Shown piece after piece: positions 1 to 7,846 of a DNA stretch of 64,000 bases. The position numbers and the translations under genes were made by a program. A model generated the notes under the pieces. The model ran no database searches. It saw only the letters and a program-made list of their open reading frames with translations, and was not told the DNA's origin. Source of the DNA: Pontibacter litorisediminis. GTDB lineage: Bacteria > Bacteroidota > Bacteroidia > Cytophagales > Hymenobacteraceae. Location: contig NZ_JARDUA010000003.1 in assembly GCF_029360645.1 (NCBI RefSeq), forward strand, positions 124,001 through 188,000, given 5' to 3'. Every line of letters starts with the position of its first letter. The first letter of the stretch is position 1.

Positions 1-541
1 GAAAGAACGTAGCGGTGGCCGTGGCGGCGGTGTGGCCGGCGTAGAAAGAGTTTGTTGCCTGTTTGTCTGTTTTCAAGCCTACAGGAGCATCGGCGGCATA
101 CACGTAGGGGCGCTTGCGTTTGGTAAGGCCGGCCGTCATGCTGTACATGCCGCCTGCGATAGACAATGCCTGCCCATACAGCAAGTATACTTGTGGCGCG
201 TTCTGCTTTATGTCGTCATCCAGCAGGAGCAGCAGCGGGGCAAGGAAAGAGCCATAGAACGGAAAGTCGCTTAAGGTCTCGGCGCTGGTGCTGTAGTTGC
301 CTGCCGCAAATCTGTCAAACCCATTCACATCGTTTTTAGACAAGGCTGCCAGGTCGGCAGTGCTAACCCTGTCCTTCTTTCCAATCAGTATGTTTCCGGC
401 CACGGTGGCCCCTATAGCTCCAACCGTGATGCCTCCATCGCGCAGCCAATCCGTTTGGTAAGGCGAGGCAGCACCATCCTGTGCATTGGCAGCAAGCGGT
501 AAAAGCACAACCGCCAAGAAGAGACACAGCCGCCGTTTCAT
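1..541 (-). CDS. PAP2-family phosphatase, truncated by the window edge
   Basis: This is the first 180 residues of a secreted type 2 phosphatidic acid phosphatase-like protein; the 3' end lies outside the window. Residues 1-21 form a signal peptide ending ANAQ. The PAP2 motifs seen are the RP pair at about 144-145, following a KRKR stretch, and the second-motif YAGHTAA at about 168-174; the third motif would lie beyond the edge. The ATG at 541-539 is only 2 bp after the stop of the next gene, so the two are co-transcribed. The two proteins are clear paralogues, sharing SKNDVNGFDRF and SDFPFYGSF-like stretches. The substrate is unknown: undecaprenyl pyrophosphate or lipid A-type phosphates are possible. 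Confidence 0.8.
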   Translation of the reverse strand, partial: MKRRLCLFLAVVLLPLAANAQDGAASPYQTDWLRDGGITVGAIGATVAGNILIGKKDRVSTADLAALSKNDVNGFDRFAAGNYSTSAETLSDFPFYGSFLAPLLLLLDDDIKQNAPQVYLLYGQALSIAGGMYSMTAGLTKRKRPYVYAADAPVGLKTDKQATNSFYAGHTAATATATFF

Positions 542-543
542 GT

Positions 544-1347
544 TTAGAAAGTGTAGGTCATGAGCGCGCCGTTGAAGTACCTGCCCGAAACCGGCATCAG
601 GCTGATGTTGCGCTTGTTGGATTTCTTGTGGAGCTGCGGCACCAGTATACCGGCGGCGGCTCCCATGGTATAACCCAGCAGGTTATCTGTCAGGAAGTGT
701 TTACCGGCTTTCAGGCGCAGGTAGCCCACTGTGGCAGGTATGGCGGCCGCGGCGGCCCATACATAGGGGCGTGCCGGGGAGTCCGGGTTAAAGTCGTGGA
801 AGATCTTGGCGGCGAAAAACGTGGCGCTCGCGGTGGCGGCGGTGTGGCCGGCGTAAAACGAGTTAAGCGCGTTCGCGTCGTTCTTGTCTGAAATATCCAC
901 CTCATCACTGTAAACGAGCGGGCGCACGCGCTCCACATTGCCGTTCGTCATCGTGAAAAAGGCGCCTGTTACAGCCATGGTCTCTACGTACAGCACCAGT
1001 ACCTGGCCGGCTTTGCCGCCCACATTTTTGTTCAGCATCATCAGGAGCGGGGTAGCAAAGGAGCCATAGAACGGGAAGTCGCTAAGCTTTTTGGCGTTGT
1101 CAGAGTCATAGCCTGCCGAAAAACGGTCAAAGCCGTTCACGTCCTTCTTGCTTAGGGCCATGATCTCTTCTTGGCTCATCCCGCTCTTGTCCTTCATCAG
1201 GGACAAACCATAGGCGCTTAGGCCCATGCCCGCCGCAATAATGGGGGCGTCTACTTTAAAAGACGTTTCATAAGGAGAGTCGTTTTGGGCAAATGCGCTG
1301 CCTGTTAGAAAAGTTATAAGGCAGAATATAGTTAATATGCGTTTCAT
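544..1347 (-). CDS. PAP2-family phosphatase (tandem paralogue)
   Basis: This is a 267-residue exported acid phosphatase of the PAP2/haloperoxidase fold, probably acting on a lipid-linked phosphate at the periplasmic membrane face. I chose the ATG at 1347 because MKRILTIFCLITFLTGSAFA is a good signal peptide; an in-frame ATG at 1371 would add eight residues ahead of it. The three catalytic motifs are present: RP at about 142-143, AGHTA at 166-170, and R211 with H217 and D221 in the LRLKAGKHFLTD segment. The downstream gene is a paralogue starting 2 bp after this stop, so the pair arose by tandem duplication. I could not place a convincing -33/-7 promoter upstream. Confidence 0.85.
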   Translation of the reverse strand: MKRILTIFCLITFLTGSAFAQNDSPYETSFKVDAPIIAAGMGLSAYGLSLMKDKSGMSQEEIMALSKKDVNGFDRFSAGYDSDNAKKLSDFPFYGSFATPLLMMLNKNVGGKAGQVLVLYVETMAVTGAFFTMTNGNVERVRPLVYSDEVDISDKNDANALNSFYAGHTAATASATFFAAKIFHDFNPDSPARPYVWAAAAAIPATVGYLRLKAGKHFLTDNLLGYTMGAAAGILVPQLHKKSNKRNISLMPVSGRYFNGALMTYTF

Positions 1348-1539
1348 AAAGGGCATTTTCAAATGATACAATTTTTGTAGATGAACGGACTGCTATTTTA
1401 AAAGGTTGTGCCAAGACCCCTGCCGCACCACTGCCAACAAGGGGCGTGGCGCATGCCTCAGGGTGTAACTTTTTGTGGCTAAATCGTTACAAGCCATTGT
1501 GCAGGCCTGATAATCGTTTTAAGTATGGCAGATTTGTCT

Positions 1540-1547
1540 TAGCTTTG
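1540..1547 (+). promoter_or_regulatory. candidate -7 box of the metK promoter (TAGCTTTG)
   Basis: TAGCTTTG matches the Bacteroidota -7 consensus TAnnTTTG. No clear TTTG lies about 19 bp upstream, so only half the promoter is supported. A start near 1554 would give a leader of about 52 nt that opens with a small GCTGCC/GGCAGC hairpin and carries one TATACTTTG copy. I see no SAM riboswitch core in the leader. Confidence 0.4.
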
Positions 1548-1605
1548 TACCCGCTGCCAAGGGGGGCAGCCGGTTTATACTTTGTACCTAAACCCAAAGA
1601 AAAAA

Positions 1606-2910
1606 ATGCCTTATTTATTTACATCTGAGTCTGTGTCAGAAGGACACCCGGATAAAGTGGCTGATCAGATTTCGGATGCCCTTCTGGATGAGTTCCTGAA
1701 GCAAGACCCGCAGTCCAAAGTAGCCTGTGAGACCTTGGTAACCACTGGCTTGGTGGTGCTGAGCGGGGAGGTGAAGACAGAAGCCTACGTAGACGTACAG
1801 AAAGTTGCCCGAAACGTGATCAAGCGTATCGGTTATACAAAGTCAGAGTATATGTTCGATGCAGATGCCTGCGGTGTGATCTCCGCCATCCACGAACAGT
1901 CTGCTGATATAAACCAGGGCGTAGAGCGCGCCAATCCCGAAGATCAGGGGGCCGGAGACCAGGGGATGATGTTCGGCTACGCTACTGACGAGACGGATGA
2001 CTATATGCCGCTTGCCCTGAGCATTTCGCACCTGCTGCTGCAGGAGCTGGCTGCTATCCGCAAGGAAGGCAAAGAGATGACCTACCTGCGCCCGGACGCC
2101 AAGTCGCAGGTGACCATCCGCTACAGCGACAACCACGTGCCGGAGAAGATAGACACCATCGTCATCTCCACCCAGCACGATGAGTTCGTAAAAGCCGATG
2201 GTGACAGCACGGAGGCAAAGAACGAGGCGGAGCGCCAAATGGTGGCCAGCATTCAAGAAGATGTGAACAATATCCTGATACCGCGCGTGCTGAAGCTGTT
2301 GCCAGAGCGTATCCAGAAGTTGTTCGATTCTAATATCACCTACCACATCAACCCTACCGGCAAGTTCGTGATTGGCGGCCCGCATGGCGATACAGGCCTA
2401 ACAGGTCGTAAGATCATTGTGGATACGTACGGGGGCAAAGGGGCACACGGCGGCGGCGCCTTCTCTGGCAAAGACTCGTCTAAGGTGGACCGCTCTGCCG
2501 CTTATGCGGCGCGGCATATCGCCAAGAACCTGGTAGCGGCCGGCGTGGCCAGCCAGGTGCTGGTGCAGGTGGCTTACGCCATCGGCGTAGCCAAGCCTGT
2601 AGGCCTGTATGTAACAACGTATGGCTCCACCAAGGTGAAGGACGCAAACGGCAACATCATGAGCGACGGAGAGGTTGCCGAGCGCGTAAACAAGCTATTC
2701 GACATGCGCCCTTACGCTATCGTGCAGCGCTTCGGCCTGCAGAATCCGATCTTCTCCGAAACGGCAGCCTATGGCCACATGGGCAGAACACCAGGAAGGA
2801 AAACTGTAGAAGTTACAGTAGACGGCAAGAGAGAGGTAAGAGAGTTCGAGACCTTTACTTGGGAGAAGCTGGACTATGTGGATAAGATAAAGGCTGAGTT
2901 TGGCCTGTAG
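1606..2910 (+). CDS. metK: S-adenosylmethionine synthetase
   Basis: This is methionine adenosyltransferase (ATP + methionine to SAM, phosphate and pyrophosphate), a cytosolic tetramer, 434 residues. Family hallmarks are the N-terminal GHPDK at 13-17 (His and Asp of the active site), the GAGDQG signature at about 115-120, and the P-loop-like GGGAFSGKD at about 282-290. I take the ATG at 1606 as the start because [17 protein letters not shown] is the usual family N-terminus; a TTG at 1582 in the same frame would add eight atypical residues. The gene stands alone between minus-strand genes and ends in a strong terminator. The next SAM-cycle enzyme, ahcY, lies 34 kb away in the same window. Confidence 0.98.
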   Translation: MPYLFTSESVSEGHPDKVADQISDALLDEFLKQDPQSKVACETLVTTGLVVLSGEVKTEAYVDVQKVARNVIKRIGYTKSEYMFDADACGVISAIHEQSADINQGVERANPEDQGAGDQGMMFGYATDETDDYMPLALSISHLLLQELAAIRKEGKEMTYLRPDAKSQVTIRYSDNHVPEKIDTIVISTQHDEFVKADGDSTEAKNEAERQMVASIQEDVNNILIPRVLKLLPERIQKLFDSNITYHINPTGKFVIGGPHGDTGLTGRKIIVDTYGGKGAHGGGAFSGKDSSKVDRSAAYAARHIAKNLVAAGVASQVLVQVAYAIGVAKPVGLYVTTYGSTKVKDANGNIMSDGEVAERVNKLFDMRPYAIVQRFGLQNPIFSETAAYGHMGRTPGRKTVEVTVDGKREVREFETFTWEKLDYVDKIKAEFGL

Positions 2911-2929
2911 GCAAGAAGCCTGCTTATAT

Positions 2930-2969
2930 AAAAAGAGCGGCCTGCTAAGTATAGCAGGCCGCTCTTTTT
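2930..2969. terminator. bidirectional terminator between metK and hpf
   Basis: A perfect 18-bp stem (2930-2947 with 2952-2969) has an AGTA loop, an A-run on the left and a T-run on the right. It can therefore stop metK transcripts from one side and hpf transcripts from the other. Confidence 0.9.
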
Positions 2970-2987
2970 GTGTGTATCAAGTATGGC

Positions 2988-3290
2988 TTAATGGTGCGCC
3001 ATTTGCTTCTGCTTAAAACGCTTCAGCTGTCGGCGCATGGCTTCTACGGCAGCATCGGCGGCGGCTTCAAAAGATGGGGCGTCCTCCTGCGAGAACAACG
3101 TAGAGCCTGGCACAAACAGCTTGATCTCAACGGTTTTGTTGTCTATGCCGTCCTTGTTATTATGTTTAAGAAACACTTCGCCTTCCACTATGCGATCGTA
3201 AAATGTTTCGAGTTTGTCTACTCTCTGCTGAACGAAGTCAGTAAGTTGCTTGTCTGCCTCGAAGTGGATGGAATGCATCTGTAGCTTCAT
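2988..3290 (-). CDS. hpf: ribosome hibernation promoting factor (short form)
   Basis: This 100-residue protein is of the HPF/RaiA (sigma-54 modulation) family, which binds the 30S decoding region and inactivates or dimerises ribosomes in slow growth. The start at 3290 gives MKLQMHSIHFEADKQL, the usual beta-strand entry; the upstream extension to 3407 runs into the xerC gene and is not family-like. The core FYDRIVEGEVFLK and the VEIKLFVPG strand fit the family. The C-terminus ends in a basic helix with QLKRFKQKQ. It is the short form without the C-terminal dimerisation domain. It follows xerC by 28 bp and rpsU further upstream, a trio commonly found together in Bacteroidota, which suits a ribosome-linked role. 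Confidence 0.93.
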   Translation of the reverse strand: MKLQMHSIHFEADKQLTDFVQQRVDKLETFYDRIVEGEVFLKHNNKDGIDNKTVEIKLFVPGSTLFSQEDAPSFEAAADAAVEAMRRQLKRFKQKQMAHH

Positions 3291-3318
3291 ATGCTTTACA
3301 TTTAAAAAGTTAAACTTA

Positions 3319-4197
3319 TTATGCTTTGGGGTGAGCCTTCTCAAAAATAGATTTGAGCTGCTCGATGGAATTGTGCGTGTATACTTGGGTGGCTGCCAGG
3401 CTGGCATGGCCCAAGAGATCTTTGATCGCGTTAAGATCGGCTCCCTTGTTCAGCAAATGGGTAGCGAAGGAGTGTCGCAGCACGTGCGGGCTATTATGTT
3501 CAGAGGTGGTAATCAAGCTGATATATTTTTTTACGACACGGTATACAAACTTCGGGTACAAGGGCCTCGCTTTATTAGTAACGAGCAATTTTACCGAATT
3601 GTTATTCCCGAAAAAATGACTTTTCTCAGCTTGGTACGCGTCTAATGCCAGCAGCAGCGAATCGTTGAGCGGCAGGATGCGCTCTTTGTTTCCTTTGCCT
3701 AACACGCGCACAGTTTTGGCGCTAAGGCTGATGTCGGCAGGCTCTATGTGGATAAGTTCGGCAAGGCGAATGCCCGTGCCATAGAGGAATTCCAGGATCA
3801 GCCTGTCGCGCTGGCCCTCAAAGGTTTCTTCAAACGTAAAGCTATCGAGCAGCTGGTTGAAAGGCTCCTCCTGCACAAAGGCAGGCAGTTTTTTACTGGC
3901 CTTCGGCGCTTTGATGCGCAGCATGGGGTTTGCTTTAATGCGTTCCTGCGCCAGCAGAAACCTGTAGTAGGAGCGGAGGCAGGCAATCTTCCGGTTTATG
4001 GAGCGCGGCTTGATGTTGTTCTGCACCAGCGTCAGTATCCAGGAGCGGATAATGGTGTGGTCGGCCTCGGCGGCATCGGTGATCTGGTATACCTCTTTCA
4101 GGTAACCGGCAAATTGCCCCAGGTCGGTGTGGTAGGAGGTAAGGGTGTGCGGGCTGTACCGCTTCTCGTACTGGAGGTACTTGAAAAATAAATCCAT
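3319..4197 (-). CDS. xerC: tyrosine site-specific recombinase, XerC/XerD type
   Basis: This 292-residue chromosomal Xer recombinase resolves chromosome dimers at dif. An N-terminal SAM-like core-binding domain (about 1-90, with EKRYSPHTL) is followed by the catalytic domain. The full active site is visible: R144, K168 in GKGNKER, H238 and R241 in HVLRHSF, H264 in LLGHAS, and nucleophile Y273. The length is normal for Xer and there are no mobile-element neighbours, so it is a housekeeping enzyme rather than an integrase. The ATG at 4197 is the only plausible start; the next Met is at residue 92. That start lies inside the left arm of a 20-bp perfect inverted repeat. XerC versus XerD cannot be decided from sequence alone. 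Confidence 0.93.
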   Translation of the reverse strand: MDLFFKYLQYEKRYSPHTLTSYHTDLGQFAGYLKEVYQITDAAEADHTIIRSWILTLVQNNIKPRSINRKIACLRSYYRFLLAQERIKANPMLRIKAPKASKKLPAFVQEEPFNQLLDSFTFEETFEGQRDRLILEFLYGTGIRLAELIHIEPADISLSAKTVRVLGKGNKERILPLNDSLLLALDAYQAEKSHFFGNNNSVKLLVTNKARPLYPKFVYRVVKKYISLITTSEHNSPHVLRHSFATHLLNKGADLNAIKDLLGHASLAATQVYTHNSIEQLKSIFEKAHPKA

Positions 4198-4242
4198 AAA
4201 TTAGTATACCTGGTTAGGTTAGCCAGGTATACTAATTTATGG
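4194..4242 (-). promoter_or_regulatory. 20-bp perfect inverted repeat covering the xerC start codon
   Basis: The arms 4194-4213 and 4223-4242 are perfectly complementary around a 9-nt loop. On the minus strand the hairpin follows the rpsU stop by 26 nt and its 3' arm contains the xerC ATG. The bases after the hairpin, ATTTATTTTTC, are U-rich and also encode the first xerC residues. It could be the rpsU terminator/attenuator and a structure hiding the xerC start at the same time. Confidence 0.8.
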
Positions 4243-4268
4243 AAAAATAGAATATCTTGTTAGATATA

Positions 4269-4463
4269 CTAGTAGTTTTCGCTAGCAAACATCTGCTGCT
4301 TGTACACAGCTCTCTCCTTTTGCTTTCTCTTAGCCACAGAAGGCTTCTCGAAATACGCTCTTGAGCGCAGTTCTTTCAAAACACCAGTTCTCTCGAATTT
4401 CTTCTTGAATCTTTTCAGAGCACGGTCTACAGACTCGTTATCTTTTACGTTTACAATAATCAT
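4269..4463 (-). CDS. rpsU: 30S ribosomal protein bS21
   Basis: This is small-subunit protein bS21, 64 residues. It is basic, with [20 protein letters not shown] at the N-terminus and the characteristic [16 protein letters not shown] segment in the middle. Family members sit near the anti-Shine-Dalgarno end of 16S rRNA; in Bacteroidota bS21 is reported to help sequester that sequence, which fits the scarcity of SD sites here. It is the first gene of the rpsU-xerC-hpf unit, but the inverted repeat just downstream may limit read-through into xerC. Confidence 0.97.
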   Translation of the reverse strand: MIIVNVKDNESVDRALKRFKKKFERTGVLKELRSRAYFEKPSVAKRKQKERAVYKQQMFASENY

Positions 4464-4496
4464 ATTTTTCCTCGCTTCTCTTTGGATTTAAGGTTG

Positions 4497-4528
4497 CAAA
4501 TTTAAGCAACCTTATACTTAAAAATCAA
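4497..4528 (-). promoter_or_regulatory. candidate rpsU promoter
   Basis: On the minus strand, TAAATTTG (4497-4504) matches TAnnTTTG, and a TTG (4526-4528) lies 21 bp upstream, slightly wide for a -33 box. The -7 box is embedded in a 7-bp inverted repeat AGGTTGC/GCAACCT (4491-4513), possibly an operator. One TATACTT copy lies in the spacer. Confidence 0.5.
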
Positions 4529-4616
4529 CTCCTTGGCTAAATATTTATCAGCCCTATATGTTTTATGGGGCAAAAGCCGGGGAGAAGGCTGTTTGGGCCT
4601 CCTCCTGCAGCCTTTT

Positions 4617-5756
4617 TTACTTTAACATAGCACGGGATATAACAAGCTTCTGTATCTCGCTGGTTCCCTCCCCAATGGTGCAGAGCTTGGCGTCGCGGTA
4701 ATATTTCTCCGCCGGGTAGTCCTTCGTGAAGCCGTAGCCACCGAAGATCTGCACCGCCTCGTTCGCTACCCTCACCGACACTTCGGAGGCAAACAGCTTG
4801 GCCATCGCCGATTCCTTGTTTACGTTCAGGCCACGGTTTTTCATGTCGGCTGCCTGGTAGGTAAGCAGCGATGCCGCCTCTACTTCTGTAGCCATGTCAG
4901 CCAGCTTGAAGGCGATGCCCTGGAAACTGGAGATTGGCTTGTTGAACTGGTGGCGCTCCTTGGAGTAAGCTACCGCAGCATCCAAGGCACCCTGCGCGAT
5001 GCCCAACGAGAGCGCTGCAATAGAGATACGGCCGCCGTCCAACACCTTCATGGCCTGGATAAAGCCTTCTCCTACCTTACCCAGGATCTGGTCTTTGTGT
5101 ACGCGGCAGTCCTGGAAGATAAGCTCTGTGGTCTCGGAGGCGCGCATGCCTAACTTGTCTTCCTTGCGGCCGGCGCTAAAGCCTTCCGTTCCTTTCTCGA
5201 TCACAAAGGCTGTCATGCCGTGGGAGTCGCCCACCTCCCCGGTACGCACGATCACTACGGCCACATTGCCCGACTTCCCGTGCGTGATAAAGTTCTTGGC
5301 GCCGTTGATTACCCAGTAGTCGCCGTCTTGCACTGCTACCGTGCGCATGTTGCCCGCGTCTGATCCTGTGTTAGGCTCCGTCAGGCCCCAGGCCCCGATC
5401 CACTCGGCGGTGGCCAGCTTGGGCAGGTACTTCTTCTTCTGCTCCTCATTGCCGAACTGCAGGATATGGCCGGTGCACAGCGAGTTGTGCGCCGCCATCG
5501 ACAGGCCGATGGAGCCGTCTATCTTGGAAAGCTCTGCAATGGCGGTAACATACTCCAGGTAGCCGAAGCCCGACCCGCCGTACTCCGTTGGCACGAGCAC
5601 GCCCATCAGCCCCAGCTCACCGAGTTGCTTGAATACCTCTACCGGGAATTCCTGCGACTCGTCCCACTCTCTCATTTTAGGCTTGATGTGCTTGGCGCCA
5701 AAGTCGCGGACCATGTCCGCAATCATGCGCTGGTTTTCAGTTGTTTTTAATTCCAT
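4617..5756 (-). CDS. acyl-CoA dehydrogenase
   Basis: This 379-residue FAD-dependent enzyme makes the alpha,beta double bond in acyl-CoA and passes electrons to ETF, as in beta-oxidation or branched-chain amino acid breakdown. The start at 5756 gives MELKTTENQRMIADMVRDF, the normal N-terminal helix; the ORF is open a further 75 codons upstream without family similarity. Signature 1, GAWGLTEPNTGSD, is at 121-133; signature 2 is the FGGYGFTKDYPAEKYYRD segment; the catalytic base is Glu363 in IGEGTSEIQ, the short/medium-chain position. No ETF or hydratase gene is nearby, so chain-length preference is unknown. A good promoter lies 69 bp upstream. Confidence 0.96.
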   Translation of the reverse strand: MELKTTENQRMIADMVRDFGAKHIKPKMREWDESQEFPVEVFKQLGELGLMGVLVPTEYGGSGFGYLEYVTAIAELSKIDGSIGLSMAAHNSLCTGHILQFGNEEQKKKYLPKLATAEWIGAWGLTEPNTGSDAGNMRTVAVQDGDYWVINGAKNFITHGKSGNVAVVIVRTGEVGDSHGMTAFVIEKGTEGFSAGRKEDKLGMRASETTELIFQDCRVHKDQILGKVGEGFIQAMKVLDGGRISIAALSLGIAQGALDAAVAYSKERHQFNKPISSFQGIAFKLADMATEVEAASLLTYQAADMKNRGLNVNKESAMAKLFASEVSVRVANEAVQIFGGYGFTKDYPAEKYYRDAKLCTIGEGTSEIQKLVISRAMLK

Positions 5757-5824
5757 GTATAGTATTGGGTTCGTAATAAGGTGATGTGTCGCTAGTATAA
5801 CGGGATAAGAATATCCGTTGTTTA

Positions 5825-5855
5825 CAAAGCTATATAAATATGGGCAAAGCGCCAA
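5825..5855 (-). promoter_or_regulatory. promoter of the acyl-CoA dehydrogenase gene
   Basis: On the minus strand a -33 TTG (5853-5855) and a -7 TAGCTTTG (5825-5832) are separated by 20 bp, matching the Bacteroidota primary-sigma consensus. Confidence 0.65.
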
Positions 5856-6001
5856 TCGGGTATATAGATTTAATCGTATGTAAAAGAGGCTACTGCAGGG
5901 CGGCACCTTTATTTTGACAGTGAGTTTAATTTCCGTTATTTTGGTGTTTGTTTGCTGTGCTGCCCTTAGCAGCAGGGCCACAGGGACTACTTATTGGCAA
6001 G

Positions 6002-6751
6002 ATGATACAGTTTTTGAAAAACCTGTTTGGAGGGAATGAGCCTATGCTGGAGGTCTCGCTGAGTGAGCTCGGCGTGGACATGCATTCGCATATACTCCCC
6101 GGCATCGACGATGGCTCCGACAGCCTGGAGCAGTCGCTGGAGCTGGTGCGGGGCATGAAGGAGCTTGGTTACCGGAAACTGATCATGACGCCGCACGTCA
6201 TGAGCGACTTCTACAAGAACACGCCCGAGATCATCCGCGAGAAGCTGCAGCTGCTGCGGCAGGCTGTAAAAGAGGCGGGCATAGCCATGGAGCTGGATTG
6301 TGCCGCCGAGTATTACCTGGATGAGGGCCTGCTCGATAAGTTGGAGAACGACGAGGAGCTGCTGACCTTCGGGGAAAAGTACCTGCTGTTCGAGACGTCT
6401 TTCCTGAACGAGCCCCTGAACCTGCGTGAGGCCATCTTCAGGATGCGCTCCAAAGGCTACCAGCCGGTGCTGGCACACCCCGAGCGCTATACGTACTTCT
6501 ATGGCAAGTTCGAGGAGCTGGTGGCACTGCGGGAGCACGGCGTGCTGTTTCAGCCGAACCTGAACTCGCTGGTGGGGTATTATTCGCCGGGAGCCAAAGA
6601 CGTGGCCGAGCGGCTGATAGAGCAGGGGTATGTGGACTTTCTGGGCACCGACACGCACGGCATGAAGCATATTACCACCCTGCAAAAGGTACTCAGCACA
6701 AAACACATTGTAAAGGCCCTAGCGTTGCCGCTGCGTAACCGGCAGCTATAG
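6002..6751 (+). CDS. PHP-domain tyrosine-protein phosphatase, CpsB/CapC family
   Basis: This 249-residue member of the manganese-dependent PHP phosphatase family (CpsB/YwqE) in other bacteria dephosphorylates tyrosine kinases that control capsule or exopolysaccharide export. Metal ligands are visible as H28 and H30 in DMHSHILPGIDDG, H65 in TPHV, H159 and E161 in AHPERY, and D217 and H219 in GTDTHG. I use the ATG at 6002 because MIQFLKNLFGG is a typical start; the ORF is open back to 5948 with no family match. No tyrosine kinase, Wza or Wzc is in the window, so its partner lies elsewhere. It is followed by the SDR gene after 36 bp. Confidence 0.9.
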   Translation: MIQFLKNLFGGNEPMLEVSLSELGVDMHSHILPGIDDGSDSLEQSLELVRGMKELGYRKLIMTPHVMSDFYKNTPEIIREKLQLLRQAVKEAGIAMELDCAAEYYLDEGLLDKLENDEELLTFGEKYLLFETSFLNEPLNLREAIFRMRSKGYQPVLAHPERYTYFYGKFEELVALREHGVLFQPNLNSLVGYYSPGAKDVAERLIEQGYVDFLGTDTHGMKHITTLQKVLSTKHIVKALALPLRNRQL

Positions 6752-6787
6752 ATCTTTCCTTATCCATACTTTATACTTCCACAAACC

Positions 6788-7780
6788 ATGGTATTTGTAA
6801 CGGGCGGCAGTGGCCTGATCGGCAGTTTTCTGATTCCGGAGCTTTTGCGGCAGGGGCACCAGGTAAAGGCGCTCTACCGCGGGCATGTGCCTGCCGTAGC
6901 CGGTGCCGGGCAGGTGCAGTGGGTGGAGGGCGACATCCTGGACCCCGCGCTGCTGCGCGCCGCGCTGGCCGATGTGAAGTATGTGTTTCACAGTGCGGGG
7001 CTGGTATCGTATGCGCCGCAGGATGAGGAGCTGCTGAAGCAGGTGAACATAGAGGGAACCGCCAACATCGTGGATGCCTGCCTGGAGGCCGGAGGCATAA
7101 AGCTCTGCCACGTGAGTTCCATCGCGGCAGTAGGCCGGCCAAAGAACACGGAGGTGCTCACCGAGAAAACCAAGTGGGACCCTGCCGCGGAGGTATCGGC
7201 CTACGCCAGCTCCAAGTACTTTGGGGAGCTGGAGGTGTGGCGTGGCGTGGCCGAGGGGCTGGATGCCGTGATTGTGAACCCGTCCATCATACTTGGCCCC
7301 GCCGACTGGAGCCGCAGCAGCACGCAGCTGTTCCGGTACGTGTACAACGAGCGCCCTTTTTATACTGCCGGCGAAGCCAATTTTGTGGATGTGCGCGATG
7401 TGGTGGAGGCGATGCTGCGCCTGACTTTCTCAGAGGTATCGGGGGAGAGGTTTATCCTGAATGCGGAGCGGATGAGCTACAAGGCGTTTTTTGAGGAGGC
7501 AGCAAACTGCTTCGGCAAGAAAGCGCCAGGCATAAAGGTGCCGGGAGGGGTGGCCGAGGTGGTGTGGCGGCTGGAGCACGCGCGCGCCTGGCTTACTGGT
7601 GCCCGCCCCCTCATTACCAAAGACACGGCCAGGGTATCCCGTAAAACGCACTTCTTCAGCAGCGGCAAGATCCAGAAAATGATAGGCTTTGGCTTCAGGC
7701 CCGTGTCAGAATCAGTGGGTTGGGTGTGCCGCGAGCTGCAGGGGCACATGGCCAACGGAAGACTGCAAAGTGCCGAGTAA
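6788..7780 (+). CDS. NAD(P)-dependent extended SDR (epimerase / dihydroflavonol-reductase-like)
   Basis: This 330-residue Rossmann-fold oxidoreductase has the cofactor motif TGGSGLIG at 5-12, a Ser near 110 and the YASSK catalytic pair Y139/K143. Such proteins act on nucleotide sugars, aldehydes or 3-beta-hydroxysteroid-like alcohols, and the sequence does not decide which. Its arrangement 36 bp downstream of the CpsB-like phosphatase and 66 bp upstream of the TPR gene suggests a shared transcript. The overall pattern, with a C-terminal cap rich in aromatic and basic residues, looks most like the DFR/NAD-epimerase branch. The substrate is not inferred. Confidence 0.88.
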   Translation: MVFVTGGSGLIGSFLIPELLRQGHQVKALYRGHVPAVAGAGQVQWVEGDILDPALLRAALADVKYVFHSAGLVSYAPQDEELLKQVNIEGTANIVDACLEAGGIKLCHVSSIAAVGRPKNTEVLTEKTKWDPAAEVSAYASSKYFGELEVWRGVAEGLDAVIVNPSIILGPADWSRSSTQLFRYVYNERPFYTAGEANFVDVRDVVEAMLRLTFSEVSGERFILNAERMSYKAFFEEAANCFGKKAPGIKVPGGVAEVVWRLEHARAWLTGARPLITKDTARVSRKTHFFSSGKIQKMIGFGFRPVSESVGWVCRELQGHMANGRLQSAE

Positions 7781-7846
7781 ACTATTTGCAGGGTTAATAT
7801 GTAGTAAGAAAAAAGCTGTTTTAGTGCAGCTAGACGGATACTGGAG

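Noticed and set aside
481-891. Plus-strand ORF of 136 codons
   Set aside because: It lies opposite the PAP2 genes and has a random-like composition.
1582-1605. Upstream TTG start for metK in the same frame
   Set aside because: It adds eight residues without family similarity; the ATG at 1606 gives the standard [17 protein letters not shown] start.
1372-1605. SAM riboswitch upstream of metK
   Set aside because: No SAM-I, -II or -IV core can be found; the leader is too short from the only -7 box.
3319-4197. Integrase of a mobile element
   Set aside because: Housekeeping neighbours (rpsU, hpf), Xer length and full Xer active site, and no att-like direct repeats or cargo.
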